A model generated the notes under the pieces. It ran no database searches, was not told the origin of the DNA, and was given only the letters and a program-made list of their open reading frames with translations. A program made the position numbers and the translations under genes. This document shows positions 24,209 to 36,750 of a stretch of DNA of 64,000 bases, one piece after another. Origin of the DNA: Lineus longissimus (lineage: Eukaryota; Nemertea; Pilidiophora; Heteronemertea; Lineidae); assembly GCF_910592395.1 (NCBI RefSeq), contig NC_088326.1, forward strand, positions 8,499,001 to 8,563,000, given 5' to 3'. Each line of letters opens with the position of its first letter. Position 1 is the first letter of the stretch.

Positions 24209-25280
24209 GAATATGTATACATTCCAATACTCATTTTTCACGTTCCTAAGGTCAGTTTGAGCAATCTTGTCTTGCCGCAAGTTTTTTATTAAGTGGAACG
24301 AAGAAAGGTACGATAATTCAACTCCACAGAAGTCCGTATTCAGTGGGCAGGGCTTTGGCGGTCATTAAAAAAAAACGCGCAGCAATTCGCATCTTCCTTT
24401 TTGATTGGTGCAACTCCCACTCCGCAGAAGACTGTGGTTTTTGGGCCGATGCGGATCGCGGATTGCAGGACAGTTATAAATTGGCCGGACAGCAATTCGC
24501 ACCCTTTTGCAATTGGTGCACCCTGTCCCTCGGACAAACGATTAAAACTGAGTGTTTTCTTTCTCTCACGTGGTATTGAATGTCTTGGCAAATATGTCAG
24601 CATTCACAAGGGAAGGACATCTCCCCCAGTTGCGGGTTTCAACCTTAAGGTTGATTTCTCTAAGGTCTCAACTATACACCAACCACGGCCGGTGCGGAAT
24701 TAAACAAAGGCTTAACAACACAAAACGCAACTAACCTAACCTTTGACAAGGCAGCTTTAAACCAGGCAACCAGTGGTCCCTCTTTTCTCGGTCAGAACTA
24801 CCCCAACTCCGCAGGGTATCATGTTTTAGTAGGCATCGCGTCTGACATCTATACCTTGGACAACGATATGCACCTTCCTCCCTGAGAGGGGCAATCCCGC
24901 TGCCGCAGCGCAGCAGACCATGCTCAGTGGACAGACATGACGAGGTCTCGGGATTTTATTTTTGGCGGCAGCTAATTGGAAAGATAGGACTATAAAGTGA
25001 TTGGTAGTGAAACGTGCAAATCCCTCTGTGGCTACTTTGGGCGAGAGGGGGGGGGGGGATAAATACCCCAAGAACTATTCACCAGTGAGTGCTTGCTTTC
25101 TTGTATTTCAGTGAGGCCTGCAATGCTCGGTTGTTCCTGATTAAGATGTGTGAATGACCGTCGCTGAAGATTCATGGTCCTGCTGGAAGAGATTTTCACA
25201 TTAAAAAAAACCAACATTTCTTGCACCCGTCTGGTCCCGTTAAGAATGAGAATACTGAGGATAATGGAAGCGCGGTGGCG
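24209..25280. other. No gene recognised
   Basis: Contains several ATTGG/CCAAT-like motifs, a GCAGCAATTCGCA repeat (near 24380 and 24487) and a poly-G run near 25050. Open frames are short. It could be a promoter-like or decayed repeat region; I see no supportable gene. Confidence 0.35.
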
Positions 25281-27200
25281 CAGGTCGTAGAGCACCGAGA
25301 CGGATGAGTCGTCCACGGGCACGCAGACTGGACCCGTGGATGACCAAGGAAGTCCTGGCAGCTTGCGTATTACGCAGACGTCTGGAGTCCCGCTGGAGAA
25401 CGACGAAACTGACAGTTCACAAGGAAATGTTTATGGATCAAGTGAAGGCAACAAGCGCTTCTATCAAGATCGCAAAACAAGTTTTCTATGTGACTAAACT
25501 TTCCGATAATCGAGCGCACAGCGAGAGCTTATTAGTGCGTTTGTTAACTTGACTCGTTCTCCTTCAGGTCCCCTGAATCAGGCCGCTACTGGTATTAACG
25601 GTATCGATTGTGCAAATAGATTTGCTAGCTATTTTGATAAAAATTCTGACGATAAGGCAACATCTTGACAATAGCGAAATAACCTATAAACCAGCTTCAA
25701 CACCGCAGACATCTGATATGGTTTTGTGTGACTTTGAACCACGAACATTATCTGAATTGGAAAAAATAATAAGGTCCACCTCAGTCAAAACATCTATACT
25801 GGATCCCATTCCCTGCCAACTTTTAAAGGATGTGATACCGAATATATTACTGTCCTTGGTCGAGCTCATCAATTGCTCTTTGTCCACGGATGACTTCCCT
25901 GACAGTATGAAACTAGAAATCATAGCCCCTATTCTAAAAAAGCAGGGAGCGGATGAGTCTGAGCTTAAGATCTATCGACCCCTCTCGTATGTCGTAATTT
26001 GTCGTATTTTTTAAAGCAGCCAGGCTCCACAGCCATCTTGCGGCTAGCAATATGTAGAACCCAAATCAATCAGCTTCCCGTCCTGGTCACAGTGTGGAGA
26101 CTGCATTGCTATCCCTCACCAAGTTTCGACAAGAGAGACGGTGTCGCAATAATTCTCTTAGACTTTAAAATCCGCTACCTTTGATACCATTGTTCACAAG
26201 ATTATGATCTCACGTTTGCAAATTGTTTTCGGTATCCAAGATCGTGCGCTTTCATGGTTTGAATCATACTTGTCTGGTCGTCAATTTCGGGTCAAGGTCG
26301 GCGATAGTTTGTCCCACACCTGTAATCTGCTGTTCCAGGTGCCTTTTTTCTTGTTATACCTACCCATCGGCTAAGTCATCCCAGACCATGACATCAATGT
26401 TCACTTTTACGCAGACGACACGCAGAACTGGCACGCCTTTAGCTTTTATGACCCCACATCGTTAGCCCGAGTGATCACTAAGATCGAAAACTACCTTAGC
26501 GATGTGCGCCTGTGGATGACGGAGAATAAGCTCCAGCTCAATGATTAAAAAACAGAGTTTTTATTGCTACGTTCTCCTTATCAACATGATAAACTAGTAT
26601 TTATTAATGTCAATCTAAGAATCGGTGACGTTCAAATTCGTTCAAGTGAGTCGGCACGCAATCTTGACGTACTTTTTGATATTCAGTTAACTTTTCACAA
26701 ACATATATCTCAGGTTGTATCGGCCGGTTTCTTTTATCTGCGCAAGATTGCATCTGTCAAGAAGTATCTGGCTGCAGACCTTTTCGGCAAACTTGTGCAC
26801 GCCTTTATCACATCAAGACTTGATTTCGGTAATTCCTTGATTTATAATCTCCCTGTCTGTGAAACGAACCGCCTCCAGAAACTTCTTTGTCGGGTACAAG
26901 AAAGTACGATCATATCACACTTAATTTGTATGACATCCCTTGGCTATCCGTTCAACAACGTATTGCATTTAAAATTTTAATCTTTGCTTTCAAAGCCGTG
27001 CATGGCACAGGCACCGACTCTCTTCGGCTTCCACTCCAGGGATCGAGGCAAGAAACCAGAGCTCACTCGGCCCCAACCTTTGAGTGGAAACGGTCCAAGA
27101 AAGTAACTGCCGGGGATAGGGCTTTCAGAGCCTGTCCTCCGCGGCTTTGGAACGCACTGTCTATGTACATCGTAGGCAGATTGATTGTTTTATCAGTTTT
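25280..27200 (+). pseudogene. LINE (CR1/Jockey-like) reverse transcriptase relic
   Basis: Fragments in order: pre-RT linker (25304-25552: DPWMTKEVL...RRRLESRW); RT start (25720-25990: TLSELEKIIRSTSVKTSILD, PCQLLKDV, LKIYRPLS); a degraded catalytic region near 26370-26420 (FYADDTQ-like reading); thumb (26564-26900: NLDVLFDIQLTFHKHISQVV, RLDFGNSLIYNL); and C-terminal end (26950-27170: FAFKAVHGTG, GDRAF...PPRLWNAL). Many frameshifts and stops separate them. The order is that of CR1/Jockey-group LINEs. It is inactive. Confidence 0.8.
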
Positions 27201-27249
27201 AAGAATAACAAGCCCTTCGGCGATAATGGCTCACTGTGAGAAATGATTG

Positions 27250-29185
27250 CTATAATGTTGTCAATGTGTACAGGGACTGGACCAATTGGTTCACTTACTG
27301 AATCCAAGATGGCGGACCACCAGACTAAAATGCGAGTACTAATTGAAGAGCTTAGAAGTATAATCAGGCTAAGGCACATTTTAAACCCTATATTTGGAGA
27401 AAAATGCAAAAATATGAAAAAAATCTTCACATTCCCTGGAAACACGCAAGTGACGATTTCTAGATATCGCTGAATCATTAAGAGGCACAGATTATATGTG
27501 TTGAAAGCATTTGCTTCTTTAAGGGTATAAATACTGCAAAATTTCTTCCTTGGTTGTGTTGGCATGATGGAATGCAATCTAGTAAAAGAAAATGAAATTA
27601 TATGATATTCCCATGTTACATGCTCAATGGAGTGGATTCCGATAGTGCAGCAGTCTATCCTAATATTTTTGTCTAACTCTTACTGTTCGCTTTATTCTAC
27701 AAATCATGTAAGCAAGACACATGGTTTACCTTGGATGAGCCGTCATCAGTGAATTCACCTTTTTCATTACAGATTGTTAAATTATTCACAGACATACTTG
27801 TGGGTAGGCCTAATCCAGAAGAAACATACCGCCAGCCCTTCCTCCGGGTTTTTCCTACAGCCTGTTCATAATCTTCTACATGTTCTAGGCCTAGTATTAG
27901 CAATGATTAGCATGATGATTGAAGTGGTCGTTTATGCCATGCTACTTCCCTGGTGCAGTAGGCGTTAGGAGTATAGTCTGCTGTATACTTTTTAGCGAGT
28001 TTAGGATGACGTTGACACTTGGCAGGGGTGATGAGATGCACTGGCCGAGTATTACTTACTTTATTTGGACTTTTTCCGAGTTTGCTATAGTAAGACCCAC
28101 GGCCGCCGACCGGGTGTGAAAAGCTGGCGGTGCCTCTGCCGCTCTGGCTTCTTTGCTACAAACTCGCCTACCCCTAGGCCTAGGCTACCTCTCATGCAAA
28201 CAGCAACTGCATAACTATATGATAATGAATTGTTCATTGACCTGTCTGGTTACAATACATTTTCTGCGAAGCGCTACTATGGTTAACGTGCATACGACGT
28301 ATCCAATGTAAACAATGTTTCTCAAGTCCATGGATTTGTTTCAAATGGCTTAAATTTGACTTAAAATGGCCGCCAGAAGAGATAAACGCGCGAATGAAGC
28401 AACTCGACTATTCTGAGCTCCGAGAGAGAACCACATGAATATTCACACTGTTTTTTAATCACACTTCAATTTCAGGGGGTTCCCCGACATATGTGTTTTG
28501 ATTTTTGAAACTTTAGTAATAATATCCAAAAGATGCTTAAAATGGATATAATCCCGAATTAATGAAGCAAAAGACGGGCAGGCGTTTCGAGAAAAAAAAA
28601 ATTATTTTGAGATTTCAATAAACCTTTTGAACGAATTCCACACGGGCCGTGGTGGGATCCGAAGACAGCTCAAGGAGGAATGTGTTTTTATGGGGTACCA
28701 TTGGTTTTGCAGATCTTCTGTTTTTTTCTAAAGAATAATCAATATTCGCTAGCAGGCTTTTTTATGCCCCCAGGTATGAAGAGGGGTTCTATGTTCCTCA
28801 GGTTCTTTGTTCATCAGTCTGGTGTTCCTCAAGAGTCAAGTGTCTTCAAGTCTCTCGGCCAGCAAAAACCCTTTCCAACCAATTTTTTATGCATTTTAAA
28901 ACCTTTTGGCAACATGTGGAGGAAAAACCTGATCCCTAGATCCCTGACCCCTTTAATTGGTTGCCCAGGTACGACCACAAGCAATTGTCTCAAGGAAGCC
29001 ACCAGTACGACCTCTTGGGAGTCTTGCCAATATCATGCCAGTGAAAAGGAAGGGTAATGATGGTTGAGTAGTTAGGGTACCATCAAAGGAGTACCTCTTC
29101 CTCGCTGTGGGTTAAACGTGTCAAAGGACTGCACCATCATGAAGATTTGGGGGTTCCACTCGAGCGCCCCAGGGTAAGCAGCTCG
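27250..29185. other. No gene recognised
   Basis: Only short frames and no recognisable domain. It contains one CAAGATGGCGGACC-type motif near 27303 and scattered low-complexity tracts. Confidence 0.35.
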
Positions 29186-29189
29186 GAAG

Positions 29190-29335
29190 GACTTATTGAG
29201 AGGCCAATAGGGGGTTTGAGGGGCCTTCCACCCAATGCACTGGCTAAAACATGTCAGAAGGACGGGGGTTGGGGGGGGGGCTCTCCATGGCGACAGTTGC
29301 GCGAGTTCAATAGAGCTTGCACTTTACATTAGAAT
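29190..29335 (+). repeat. Repeat B, copy 3 (partial)
   Basis: Matches 14350-14577: CCAATAGGGGG, CCCAATGCACTGGCTAAAAC, GTCAGAAGGACGGGG and GAGCTTGCACTTTACAT. It ends just left of the 15-bp tandem array. Confidence 0.6.
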
Positions 29336-29370
29336 CTGCCAGAGTCCCAGACTACGATAGTCTGGAGGTG

Positions 29371-29539
29371 TATTCCTGTTTCGCCTATTCCTGTTCCGCC
29401 TATTCCTGTTTCGCCTATTCCTGTTTCGCCTAATTCCTGTTTCGCCTAATTCCTGTTTCGCCTATTCCTGTTTCGCCTAATTCCTGTTTCGCCTATTCCT
29501 GTTTCGCCTAATTCCTGTTTAGCCTATTCCTGTTTCGCC
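29371..29539 (+). repeat. 15-bp tandem array, left (11 units)
   Basis: Eleven units of TATTCCTGTTTCGCC, four of them 16 bp long (TAATTCC...). An array of the inverse unit lies at 30175-30379. Confidence 0.9.
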
Positions 29540-30172
29540 TATTCAAATGTATTGCTAACCTCCCCACAGACGTACGAATATGAACCGTCCCTTACTGACC
29601 GACCAAATCCGAGGAGAGCCACATATGTACGCATTGACGAACGCATGTTACGCCTCAAAGAACAATACGTCAATGGAGTGAGGGACATAATGAGTTACGT
29701 TGACGCCATCAGTTACCTTGTCTGACATAATATCATGATATGTATTTTCCACCTTGTTTGACTTTATATGTGCTGTACCTACATGTATATTATGACATGG
29801 GTTTTACAGCTGATTTTGATCAAATAATTATGAGAATGTACAATATTATGTATTTTTATCAAAAACTCATGAATTCAGTTTTCATAAAATAAACGACTGC
29901 TTTACTCTACTTAATCTATTAGTTTTTACTGTGTGTCAGTATGGTCCTATGGTCCTATGGTCAAATAAGTCCCGGACTGTCCCCGCTTTCAAGGTGACTC
30001 TTTCAAAACGGTCATGGCATGGTTTGTTAACAAAGTTGATGGCATTTGATTAGTCAAATTGTCACCACATCGTTAACATCATCCAATTGTCCCCTCACAT
30101 TTTCCCCATAAAATGGACATGCATCCCTAAGGTTCCCCGTGGGAGAGTCGATTTATTGTAGGGGTACTGGAA
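29540..30172. other. Spacer between inverted tandem arrays
   Basis: AT-rich, with a TATGGTCCTATGGTC duplication near 29940 and no gene. Both arrays could pair across this spacer. Confidence 0.4.
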
Positions 30173-30174
30173 AG

Positions 30175-30379
30175 TAGGCGAAACAGGAATAGGCCAAACA
30201 GGAAATAGGCCAAACAGGAAATAGGCCAAACAGGAAATAGGCCAAACAGGAAATAGGCGAAAAAGGAATAGGCGGAACAGGAATAGGCGGAACAGGAATA
30301 GGCGAATCAGGAATAGGCGAAACAGGAATTTTGTAGGCGAAACAGGAATAGGCGAAACAGGAATAGGCGAAACAGGCAT
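30175..30379 (-). repeat. 15-bp tandem array, right, inverted (about 13 units)
   Basis: Units of AGGCGAAACAGGAAT, with a subfamily AGGCCAAACAGGAAAT repeated four times. It is the inverse of the left array. Open frames through it encode PVSPI-type repeats only because the unit length is a multiple of three. Confidence 0.9.
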
Positions 30380-30381
30380 AA

Positions 30382-31560
30382 ACCAGTCTGGACACCTTTC
30401 GGGGGGGGACATTTTCCATTTCTTTGCCGACTATTATGACGATGGAGTTGAGTTACTGCTAATGCGATACACGGAGAAAACTGTCTATCAAAACAAAAAA
30501 TTGGCGGAAGGAACTATAGCAGGGTCCCAACCAGGGGGGTTGGGGGGTTTCCCCCCCAACCGCAACTGCACTGATAATATTACCTGTAGGCCTATACGTA
30601 TACGTTGACTTCAGAATTCACCGGCCATCCGCATCAGGCTGCAAGTGCAACTCTGTCAGTCAGTGTCACCCAAACCAGGTCATACCAATGCTGCCAGCGA
30701 TTCACTAATTGACACTTCGATGAGTATTTCCATCACCTCGACATCTGAAAACTTACTGATTTTGTACGGAAAGCAAGCAGTGAACGATGTAAACATTAAT
30801 GGATGACGGGGTGTAATGAAGAAGCGTGATTACCTCGTTCCGAATGCTCACCATAAGCTTAGTTGCATACAGTCATACACCTGCAATACTTCATCGATCC
30901 CAGGTTGATTATCGGCTAATGTAGCATATCATTATCACACCCCCGGATCAAACCTTACTAATCAAACCTGAAACTATCGAACTGGCACGATATTCGTTCT
31001 TTTCTTTAAATATTTGTCGATGGAATCAAATGGAATCAAATGGAATAAATTGTTTGTGGCCGATTTGCACAACTCACACGCCTCCAAAATATCAACATTT
31101 TGCGAATGTACTCGATTTGTTGGAACATAGTAAGCTCGTCCCCTTGTACGAATGTACGAATGACCATAATAAATCAATATGAATAACACCATGGAAAAAC
31201 GAAAAAAACAGATATATACGATGGTTTGTTGTCAAAAATCACTTCACGAGACACACCTATGATGCCAAACACAGCCAATGATGCCGATTGCGCTCGAATC
31301 AGTCAGCCCTTATGGACAAACGAGGTTATCGCAAAATGAGGTTAAAAAACCCATGCAACTTTAACTGGTCACTATAGACAGTGAGCAAATATTCGGACCT
31401 ATCTTTTTACGGAGGCTTTTAAAAATTACATACATTTATGGTTTTAACAGTGTTTTAAAGTGCTTTACTATTTTTTATGCTTGCCATGTGTAATTATCCC
31501 TTGTAAAGCGCCAATGACAATTAATTTTTAAGTGACGGTATGTAAAAATATACATCATTA
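30382..31560. other. No gene recognised
   Basis: Holds a short foldback near 30528-30560 (GGGGTTGGGGGG then CCCCCCAACC). A minus-strand frame of 72 codons at 30974-31192 has no recognisable features. Confidence 0.35.
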
Positions 31561-31803
31561 TTATATAATTATTATTAGTTATTATCGTTCGCATGATCAG
31601 GTCGTGAATTCGATTCCCGGCTGAGTCGCCACTAAAAAACTTCCTACTGGTTGAGTCCATTGATCGCTTAGTAGCTGCTTGTTGAAACCTCAGATTGATT
31701 TCTGCGGAGACCGGGATAATAAATATTTCCAAAAGCACATTGAGCAAGGTGCGAAAGCATGGAAAAGCGTTATATAAGAAGCCAACATTATTATTATTAT
31801 TAC
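31560..31803 (+). repeat. SINE-like element with ATT microsatellite tail
   Basis: A B-box-like GAATTCGATTCCCGG lies near 31606. The 3' end has GCGTTATATAAGAAGCC followed by (ATT)n near 31790, the usual end of tRNA-derived SINEs in several invertebrates. The A box is not clear. Confidence 0.5.
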
Positions 31804-31986
31804 TAGCAATTACCCGTGTTCCGCACGGAGTTTAGGGCATGGAGTGGTCGATAAAGCAGCTTAATATTTGTGGGGGGCGTGCCGGATTTTGTTTAAGGAT
31901 CGGAACAACCAACAGAGAGTAACATTTGTATTTCATATTGATTTTGATGTTGCCTTTATTTGCTTCTTCAAAAGAACAATAAATAT

Positions 31987-32100
31987 GCGTCGATCGGCCA
32001 TTAAGACCAGTGCACTAGTTAACATACTGCCCTAGCGAATGGACTTTGAACTACTCTTCCAGAGACACTTACTTTCATCGCCGTATGCTCCCACTTCGCA
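31987..32100 (+). repeat. ~115-bp direct repeat, copy 1
   Basis: CGTCGATCGGCCATTA, then ACCAGTGCACTAGTTAACAT through CATCGCCGTATGCTCCCACTT. The copy at 53646-53785 in the same orientation has 28 extra bases after GGCCATTA. Confidence 0.7.
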
Positions 32101-32167
32101 AAATCTTAGTTTCCTTCATCACAACAAGCGGCTGCATTCACAATGTCAGACGCCGTAAGTCGTTACC

Positions 32168-32388
32168 CCCAAACGTATTAGTAAGTAAGAGTTCAGTATA
32201 TTTAATTATGTCGAGGAGGTAACATTTCTTAATTGTAACGTCACGTACAAATGCGCTACAATCAAAGCGCCTAAAACAGTGAAATGCACAGTCAAAACCG
32301 CTGACAGGAGGCGTGGTATTAGTTGTTTTTATAATTTTGCCGGTAGGTGGCGTCCTTTTGACCACGAAAATCGCACGGTTGGACATAT
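32168..32388 (-). CDS. PAN/apple-like exon
   Basis: A polypyrimidine tract and AACGCAG acceptor precede the exon, and GGGG|GTAACG is a possible donor. The product includes FDCAFHCFRRFDCSAFVRDV and KKCYLLD, the cysteine spacing of PAN/apple modules that bind proteins or sugars outside cells. A second exon of this type is about 900 bp upstream on the same strand. It may belong to one secreted multi-apple gene or a decayed copy. Confidence 0.5.
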
Positions 32389-32477
32389 CTGCGTTAAACA
32401 AAACAAAACGTTACGAAGACCAGCTATATGTTTGGGCTTTATTTCAATCGGACTTTATTACTTTCCAAATGACGGCT

Positions 32478-32881
32478 TCTTCTTCTTCTTCTTCAGCGTT
32501 TGCTCTGCACTTGGAGGGGTCATTCTCCTAGGAGTAATCCTCCTCCAAGGCGAGATGAGCGTATCCTGCGTGCCACTACGGTTAGGCGCCAATTGGGTTT
32601 ATTGGCCTAGTGGTCCGACTTTGGCGAGAGAGATAGAGTCCACGCAAGCTACTCATGTTTCTCACTTGGTGGGGTCTTAGCTTGCCCTGGCATAGACACC
32701 AGATACAAGGAACCTCGGTTTTGAGTCTCATTCGAAGGACTGTGAAGAGCCAGGAATTTTAGTTCCTTGAAAGCCACGCCGGTTCATCCAGACATACGAT
32801 CATGGGTTCTTCCCGGGATCGAACCCGGGCCCTATTGCGTGGTGGCCAGCAGTGTAAACCACTAGGCCATGAGGCTCCTTG
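32478..32881 (-). mobile_element. tRNA-derived SINE with target duplication
   Basis: Reading the minus strand, the element begins GGAGCCTCATGGCCTAGTGG (A box TGGCCTAGTGG), has B box GGTTCGATCCC, a core with GAAGGACTGTGAAGAGCC-type sequence in inverse, and a (GAA)n tail. The target duplication is CCAAATGACGGCT (32465-32477) and CCAAATGAGGCT (32882-32893). The other arm of the large inverted duplication keeps the empty site (63975-63993), which proves insertion. Confidence 0.85.
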
Positions 32882-33268
32882 CCAAATGAGGCTAATAACA
32901 TGGGTTTGAATGATCTCAAAATGGCTCATCAAAGATTTGATATACACTTTATTGGATTGTCGTTCTGACATTATTCTGACGCATTTAGATTGATGTCCGA
33001 ATAGTGTCAAAATGACACTATTAGTAGTAGTAGAAGTAATGACAGCATATGACATTTGATATGTAAATATGACATTAATTAACGGATCGATATAAATCTG
33101 ATCACAACAATAGCGTTTAATCTCACATCATGCTGTGAAGAACGACGTCAAATGATGTTTTATCACGGCAGACTTTACAATAAACCGTTAATATGACATT
33201 ATCAGAATATGTCACACTATCAGAATATGTCAGACTGAATTTTCTTGTTTACATAATCAAGACCTTAC

Positions 33269-33505
33269 CTATTCGTTTATACATATTGTGATATGGACTG
33301 TTAGGCTTCGTGACAATATCACAGGACTTCAATTTCAATCCGCATCCGAGGTTAGGTTGGTATTGTAACGCACGACATTTCGGGGTTTTGTTGCACAGGG
33401 CAATGCACAGGATAAACGACACCCGATAAAGAATGGCTGTGTAAAAATCATACCCAAAACAGTCACCCCGGCGATGTGTATAGCCAGCGGGAACAGAGAA
33501 CACAT
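33269..33505 (-). CDS. PAN/apple-like exon, left-arm copy
   Basis: Acceptor ATTACAG, 237 nt, donor GTAAGG. Encodes VPAGYTHRRGDCFGYDF, then FILCIALCNKTPKCRALQYQ and GCGLKLKSCD, an apple-type cysteine pattern. The copy at 63327-63563 has the same length and splice sites. The conserved borders suggest a real exon of a secreted protein, but neither copy joins to a full gene in view. Confidence 0.55.
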
Positions 33506-33756
33506 CTGTAATGATCGAACGCTCTGTCCGAGCCATTATGTACACCCAATGGAAAATGTTCTATGAAGTCTCATAAAATCGTCTTGTACTTCAAGAAACC
33601 ATTTAATATCGTAAGTTAAATTCCTGTATTCGAATCGACATGTAAGGGAGGACTTGGAATACATTCATTCCTTATTCAGCACATTTGATTGGATTGCTAA
33701 ATTCAAATTCAAATTACCGCGGACTATTGTGCCGATTCATCCTTATCTATATTTGA

Positions 33757-34169
33757 ATGCGAACATGCTTTTTGCCTAAATCTACCCTATTACTGAATCA
33801 AATGTTATATGCAGGATGTCAATCTCTTGGTCCGAAGGGGAGAATGAATCTTTCGTGGTCGGGCGATTTCTTGACGTTGAAGGGGATTTCCAGGTTATGT
33901 ATTGGTGCAGGATGCTTGGTGCATATGAAATATGGTATCGGCAGCTCGTCAGGATGGGAATTGGCCATCAGTTTATAGATCTGAATAGCTGGGGTGACTA
34001 AGAACAAAAAAAAGTTACAAGTCATTCTGAACGCGGTCATTGGAGACTTAGTGTAGGAACAGGACATTTTCTCGTCTGAGCCTTTTCTCAAAATAACTGC
34101 AGGAATGGCCTCTCCATTTCGAACAAGAATTGGTGAATCCTGAGCTATGACTGCCAGCTTTGAAAGCAA
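33757..34169. other. Duplicated block with open frames, unrecognised
   Basis: Long overlapping frames exist on both strands. The minus strand has IYKLMANSHPDELPIPYFIC and the plus strand has FLDVEGDFQVMYWCRMLGAY. The inverted copy at 62040-62740 keeps parts of both frames. It may be an exon of the gene that supplies the PAN exons; I cannot choose a strand. Confidence 0.35.
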
Positions 34170-34251
34170 CAGTTAGGTGGCAAATCCAGAAGTATTAAGG
34201 TAGCAGGAAGGGTTGGGCGTTTGTGGTTTCTGAGTCTGAGGGGGTTGGTGT

Positions 34252-34315
34252 CTGTTGACTGTGCTTTAAGAGAGACTAGGCATGGCGCCAGTCTCTCTTA
34301 AAGCACAGTCAACAG
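34252..34315. repeat. Perfect 26-bp hairpin with 12-bp loop
   Basis: CTGTTGACTGTGCTTTAAGA... (34252-34277) pairs exactly with 34290-34315 around the loop AGGCATGGCGCC. It lies at the left side of the 2.6-kb segment unique to this arm. Confidence 0.9.
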
Positions 34316-35669
34316 GCATTTGGTCTCAGTATTTGGGTGTTGATTGCCATGACTGTACCCCTGTAAAAGTCGGAGGAGGAGAAGTTTGGAATGATGAAAG
34401 CATTGAAGAAGAAGAAATGTTATTATTGAGGAAAGCAAAATTTATTATGAGACTAGAACGCAGTGTCAGCTGCATTTGCAATGGCAGTACAGTACATGTA
34501 GGTGGAACAGGTCCCCCGTGGCCTTTGAAATGGGTGGAGGGAGAATGTGCCAAGGAAGTATAGTTTACTGAGGCATGTCCATATGACAGCAGGCCAACAA
34601 TCCGCCCATATAGCAGTCCGGAGTTTCTGTGTTCGAGGGCAGACAGAGGAGCAGCATTGATGGCAAACCAGCTGACAAGGTACCATACCAGATTTGTCAC
34701 CATATTGGCGCTTGATGATATGTTTGTTGTACGAATTGTCTGCATTTAATTCCTTTAGAGTGATTGGGTGGTGAGGAGTTGATGTGCGATGGCAGATAGC
34801 ACAGTCGTTGCGTTGCATGACAGCTGAAAGTGAATGTGATATCATTAGAACTGAGGCGTTTGCAATGGGACTATAGGTGAAGTAGAAGCAAGGAGTCAAA
34901 TGGGCCATCTTCCGGTGACTAATATACAGAGTAAGGGCACTGGGTGTTGTTAGATTCAGCATTGAATGTATTCCTCGTAGAAGCGTGAATAGTGTGGACA
35001 TACAGTGAGAGGTGAGAGACCCCTATTGACTACTTCTTGTAACTTTATCTTGGATATTATATTAGTATTGAACTTCTAGCCATGGAATATGAAGAAATTG
35101 AACTTGTAGGCATGGAATATGAAAAATTATTCAACGGTGAAAGACATTATTCCACGAGGCTTTGCCGTGATCGCAAAGGACGCGACGCGATTGTTATATT
35201 CTTGTTAGATTCAGTGCGCTGAATGTATTCCTCGTACAAGCGCGAATAGTTTCGACCTACAAGAGGTAAGAAACCCCTATTGAGTACTTCATGTACCGGT
35301 AACTCTATCTTGCGAACCTAGTTCCTACCTATAGTGTCCCTTTAAGACGGAAACCCACTCAGGCCACTGTGTGGGGATATTGATATTTACCTATACTGCT
35401 ACTTGGATAGCCACTGTGTGGTTGAGTGGAAGAGTGCTCTGTCGACGTGTGCCTGTAATGTCAATGAAAGTATGATGAGGTGATGACGATAGTGGAATGA
35501 CGAAATATTGGAAAGAGATCTATTCCTAGAAGAACATAAGTCGTGTTTTGACTAGGTGGCGCATTTTAGAATCAGCAGTGAGCACTGTGTGTAACATGGT
35601 GGAGGCAGCGGAGATAATAACTGCGTCGAAAGTATTGTTATAGGGCCTTCCCTAGGCCCATGGGGTTAA

Positions 35670-35788
35670 ATTTACAATCCCCGATTGGAAAGACGTAGTT
35701 TGATCGCATTTAACTATAAAGCCATTGAACAGTTGTGTTCCTTTAGTCAACCGATGACCTTTTTTGGGGCCTTGATCGGGGATTGTAA
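35670..35788. repeat. Short inverted repeat
   Basis: TTTACAATCCCCGAT at 35670 and its inverse near 35774 bracket about 90 bp. It may be a small fold-back element. Confidence 0.6.
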
Positions 35789-36750
35789 ACTCTATGGACT
35801 GTAAGACGGGGGAAGCACAAGTGAAATAGACTTTGATTTTGAAGCTTTGGTTTAGACGCATGCACCATGCGGGATTAGACGGTTCATGTTGTTGACTCCT
35901 ACATGATCTAGTGCTGTTATTGGTAATGGTACATGGTAGGCCTAATCATCATGCCTATATGTTTCAGGAAAAGCTCGGAGTAAAATGAACTGCCGATGAA
36001 TAATGATGTTGTTCATGTTAACCGTGTTTACTAGTACATAGCCATAGGGTATGCACTTGCCAGTGCACTTTCTGCACGTCGTCATGGTCATGCACGTGAT
36101 ACCTTGCACATCTTGTTCTTTGCATGCGCATGCTTTTTGAGCAAAATCACTTGCAACAACACTAATGAATAATGTCTTCTTATCCCTATGACTCCATACA
36201 CAGTGAGGGCATTGTCCCATTCCCATCAAATGGTGACTCTGAGTACCGTATTAGGGTGGAGGTTGGGGAGCAGAAACCTACCGTTGCACGCCTGTCATGG
36301 TCAGCAGTGGTCAGCTTAGCGCGATATGGAACATTCTTCCGAAACTCAAGCGAGGGAAGTCTGCTCATTAGCATATCTCGCGCACTGCTCCTTCTGGTCA
36401 AACACCGTAGTGAAATCGTAATGGAAAACGTCTGGCTTTGCGCCAGACTAATAAGTGAAGTACTTATAGGTAATAGGTATGCGCGAAACTGCTGTGATAA
36501 AATTATCATTGCAGAGACTCCGGTGACGTACACATATATTTTTTACAATCAAAAATGCCCTCAAAAGACTACATGGAATGATTATTTTATTGATATTTCC
36601 TGCTATATACATTCCAATTATCACTTTATACAAATATATCGGCGTTAGGTCGCATGCTTTTCTTTCCTGGTGACACTATAAAGCAAAATAGTCCAATAAT
36701 AAGTGACGGTGACCCGTTATAAATGTTTCGCCAGCTTCGCTTTTTTGCCG

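Noticed and set aside
25262-25310. GCGGTGGCGCAGGTCGTAGAGC resembles a tRNA-like SINE head
   Set aside because: No B box follows; it lies at the start of the LINE relic.
30095-30419. Long minus-strand frames with PVSPI/FRLFLF repeats
   Set aside because: They are translations of the 15-bp tandem array, not a gene.
35365-35460. TGTGTGGTTGAGTGGAAGAG looks like a tRNA A box
   Set aside because: No B box at the right distance and no tRNA fold.
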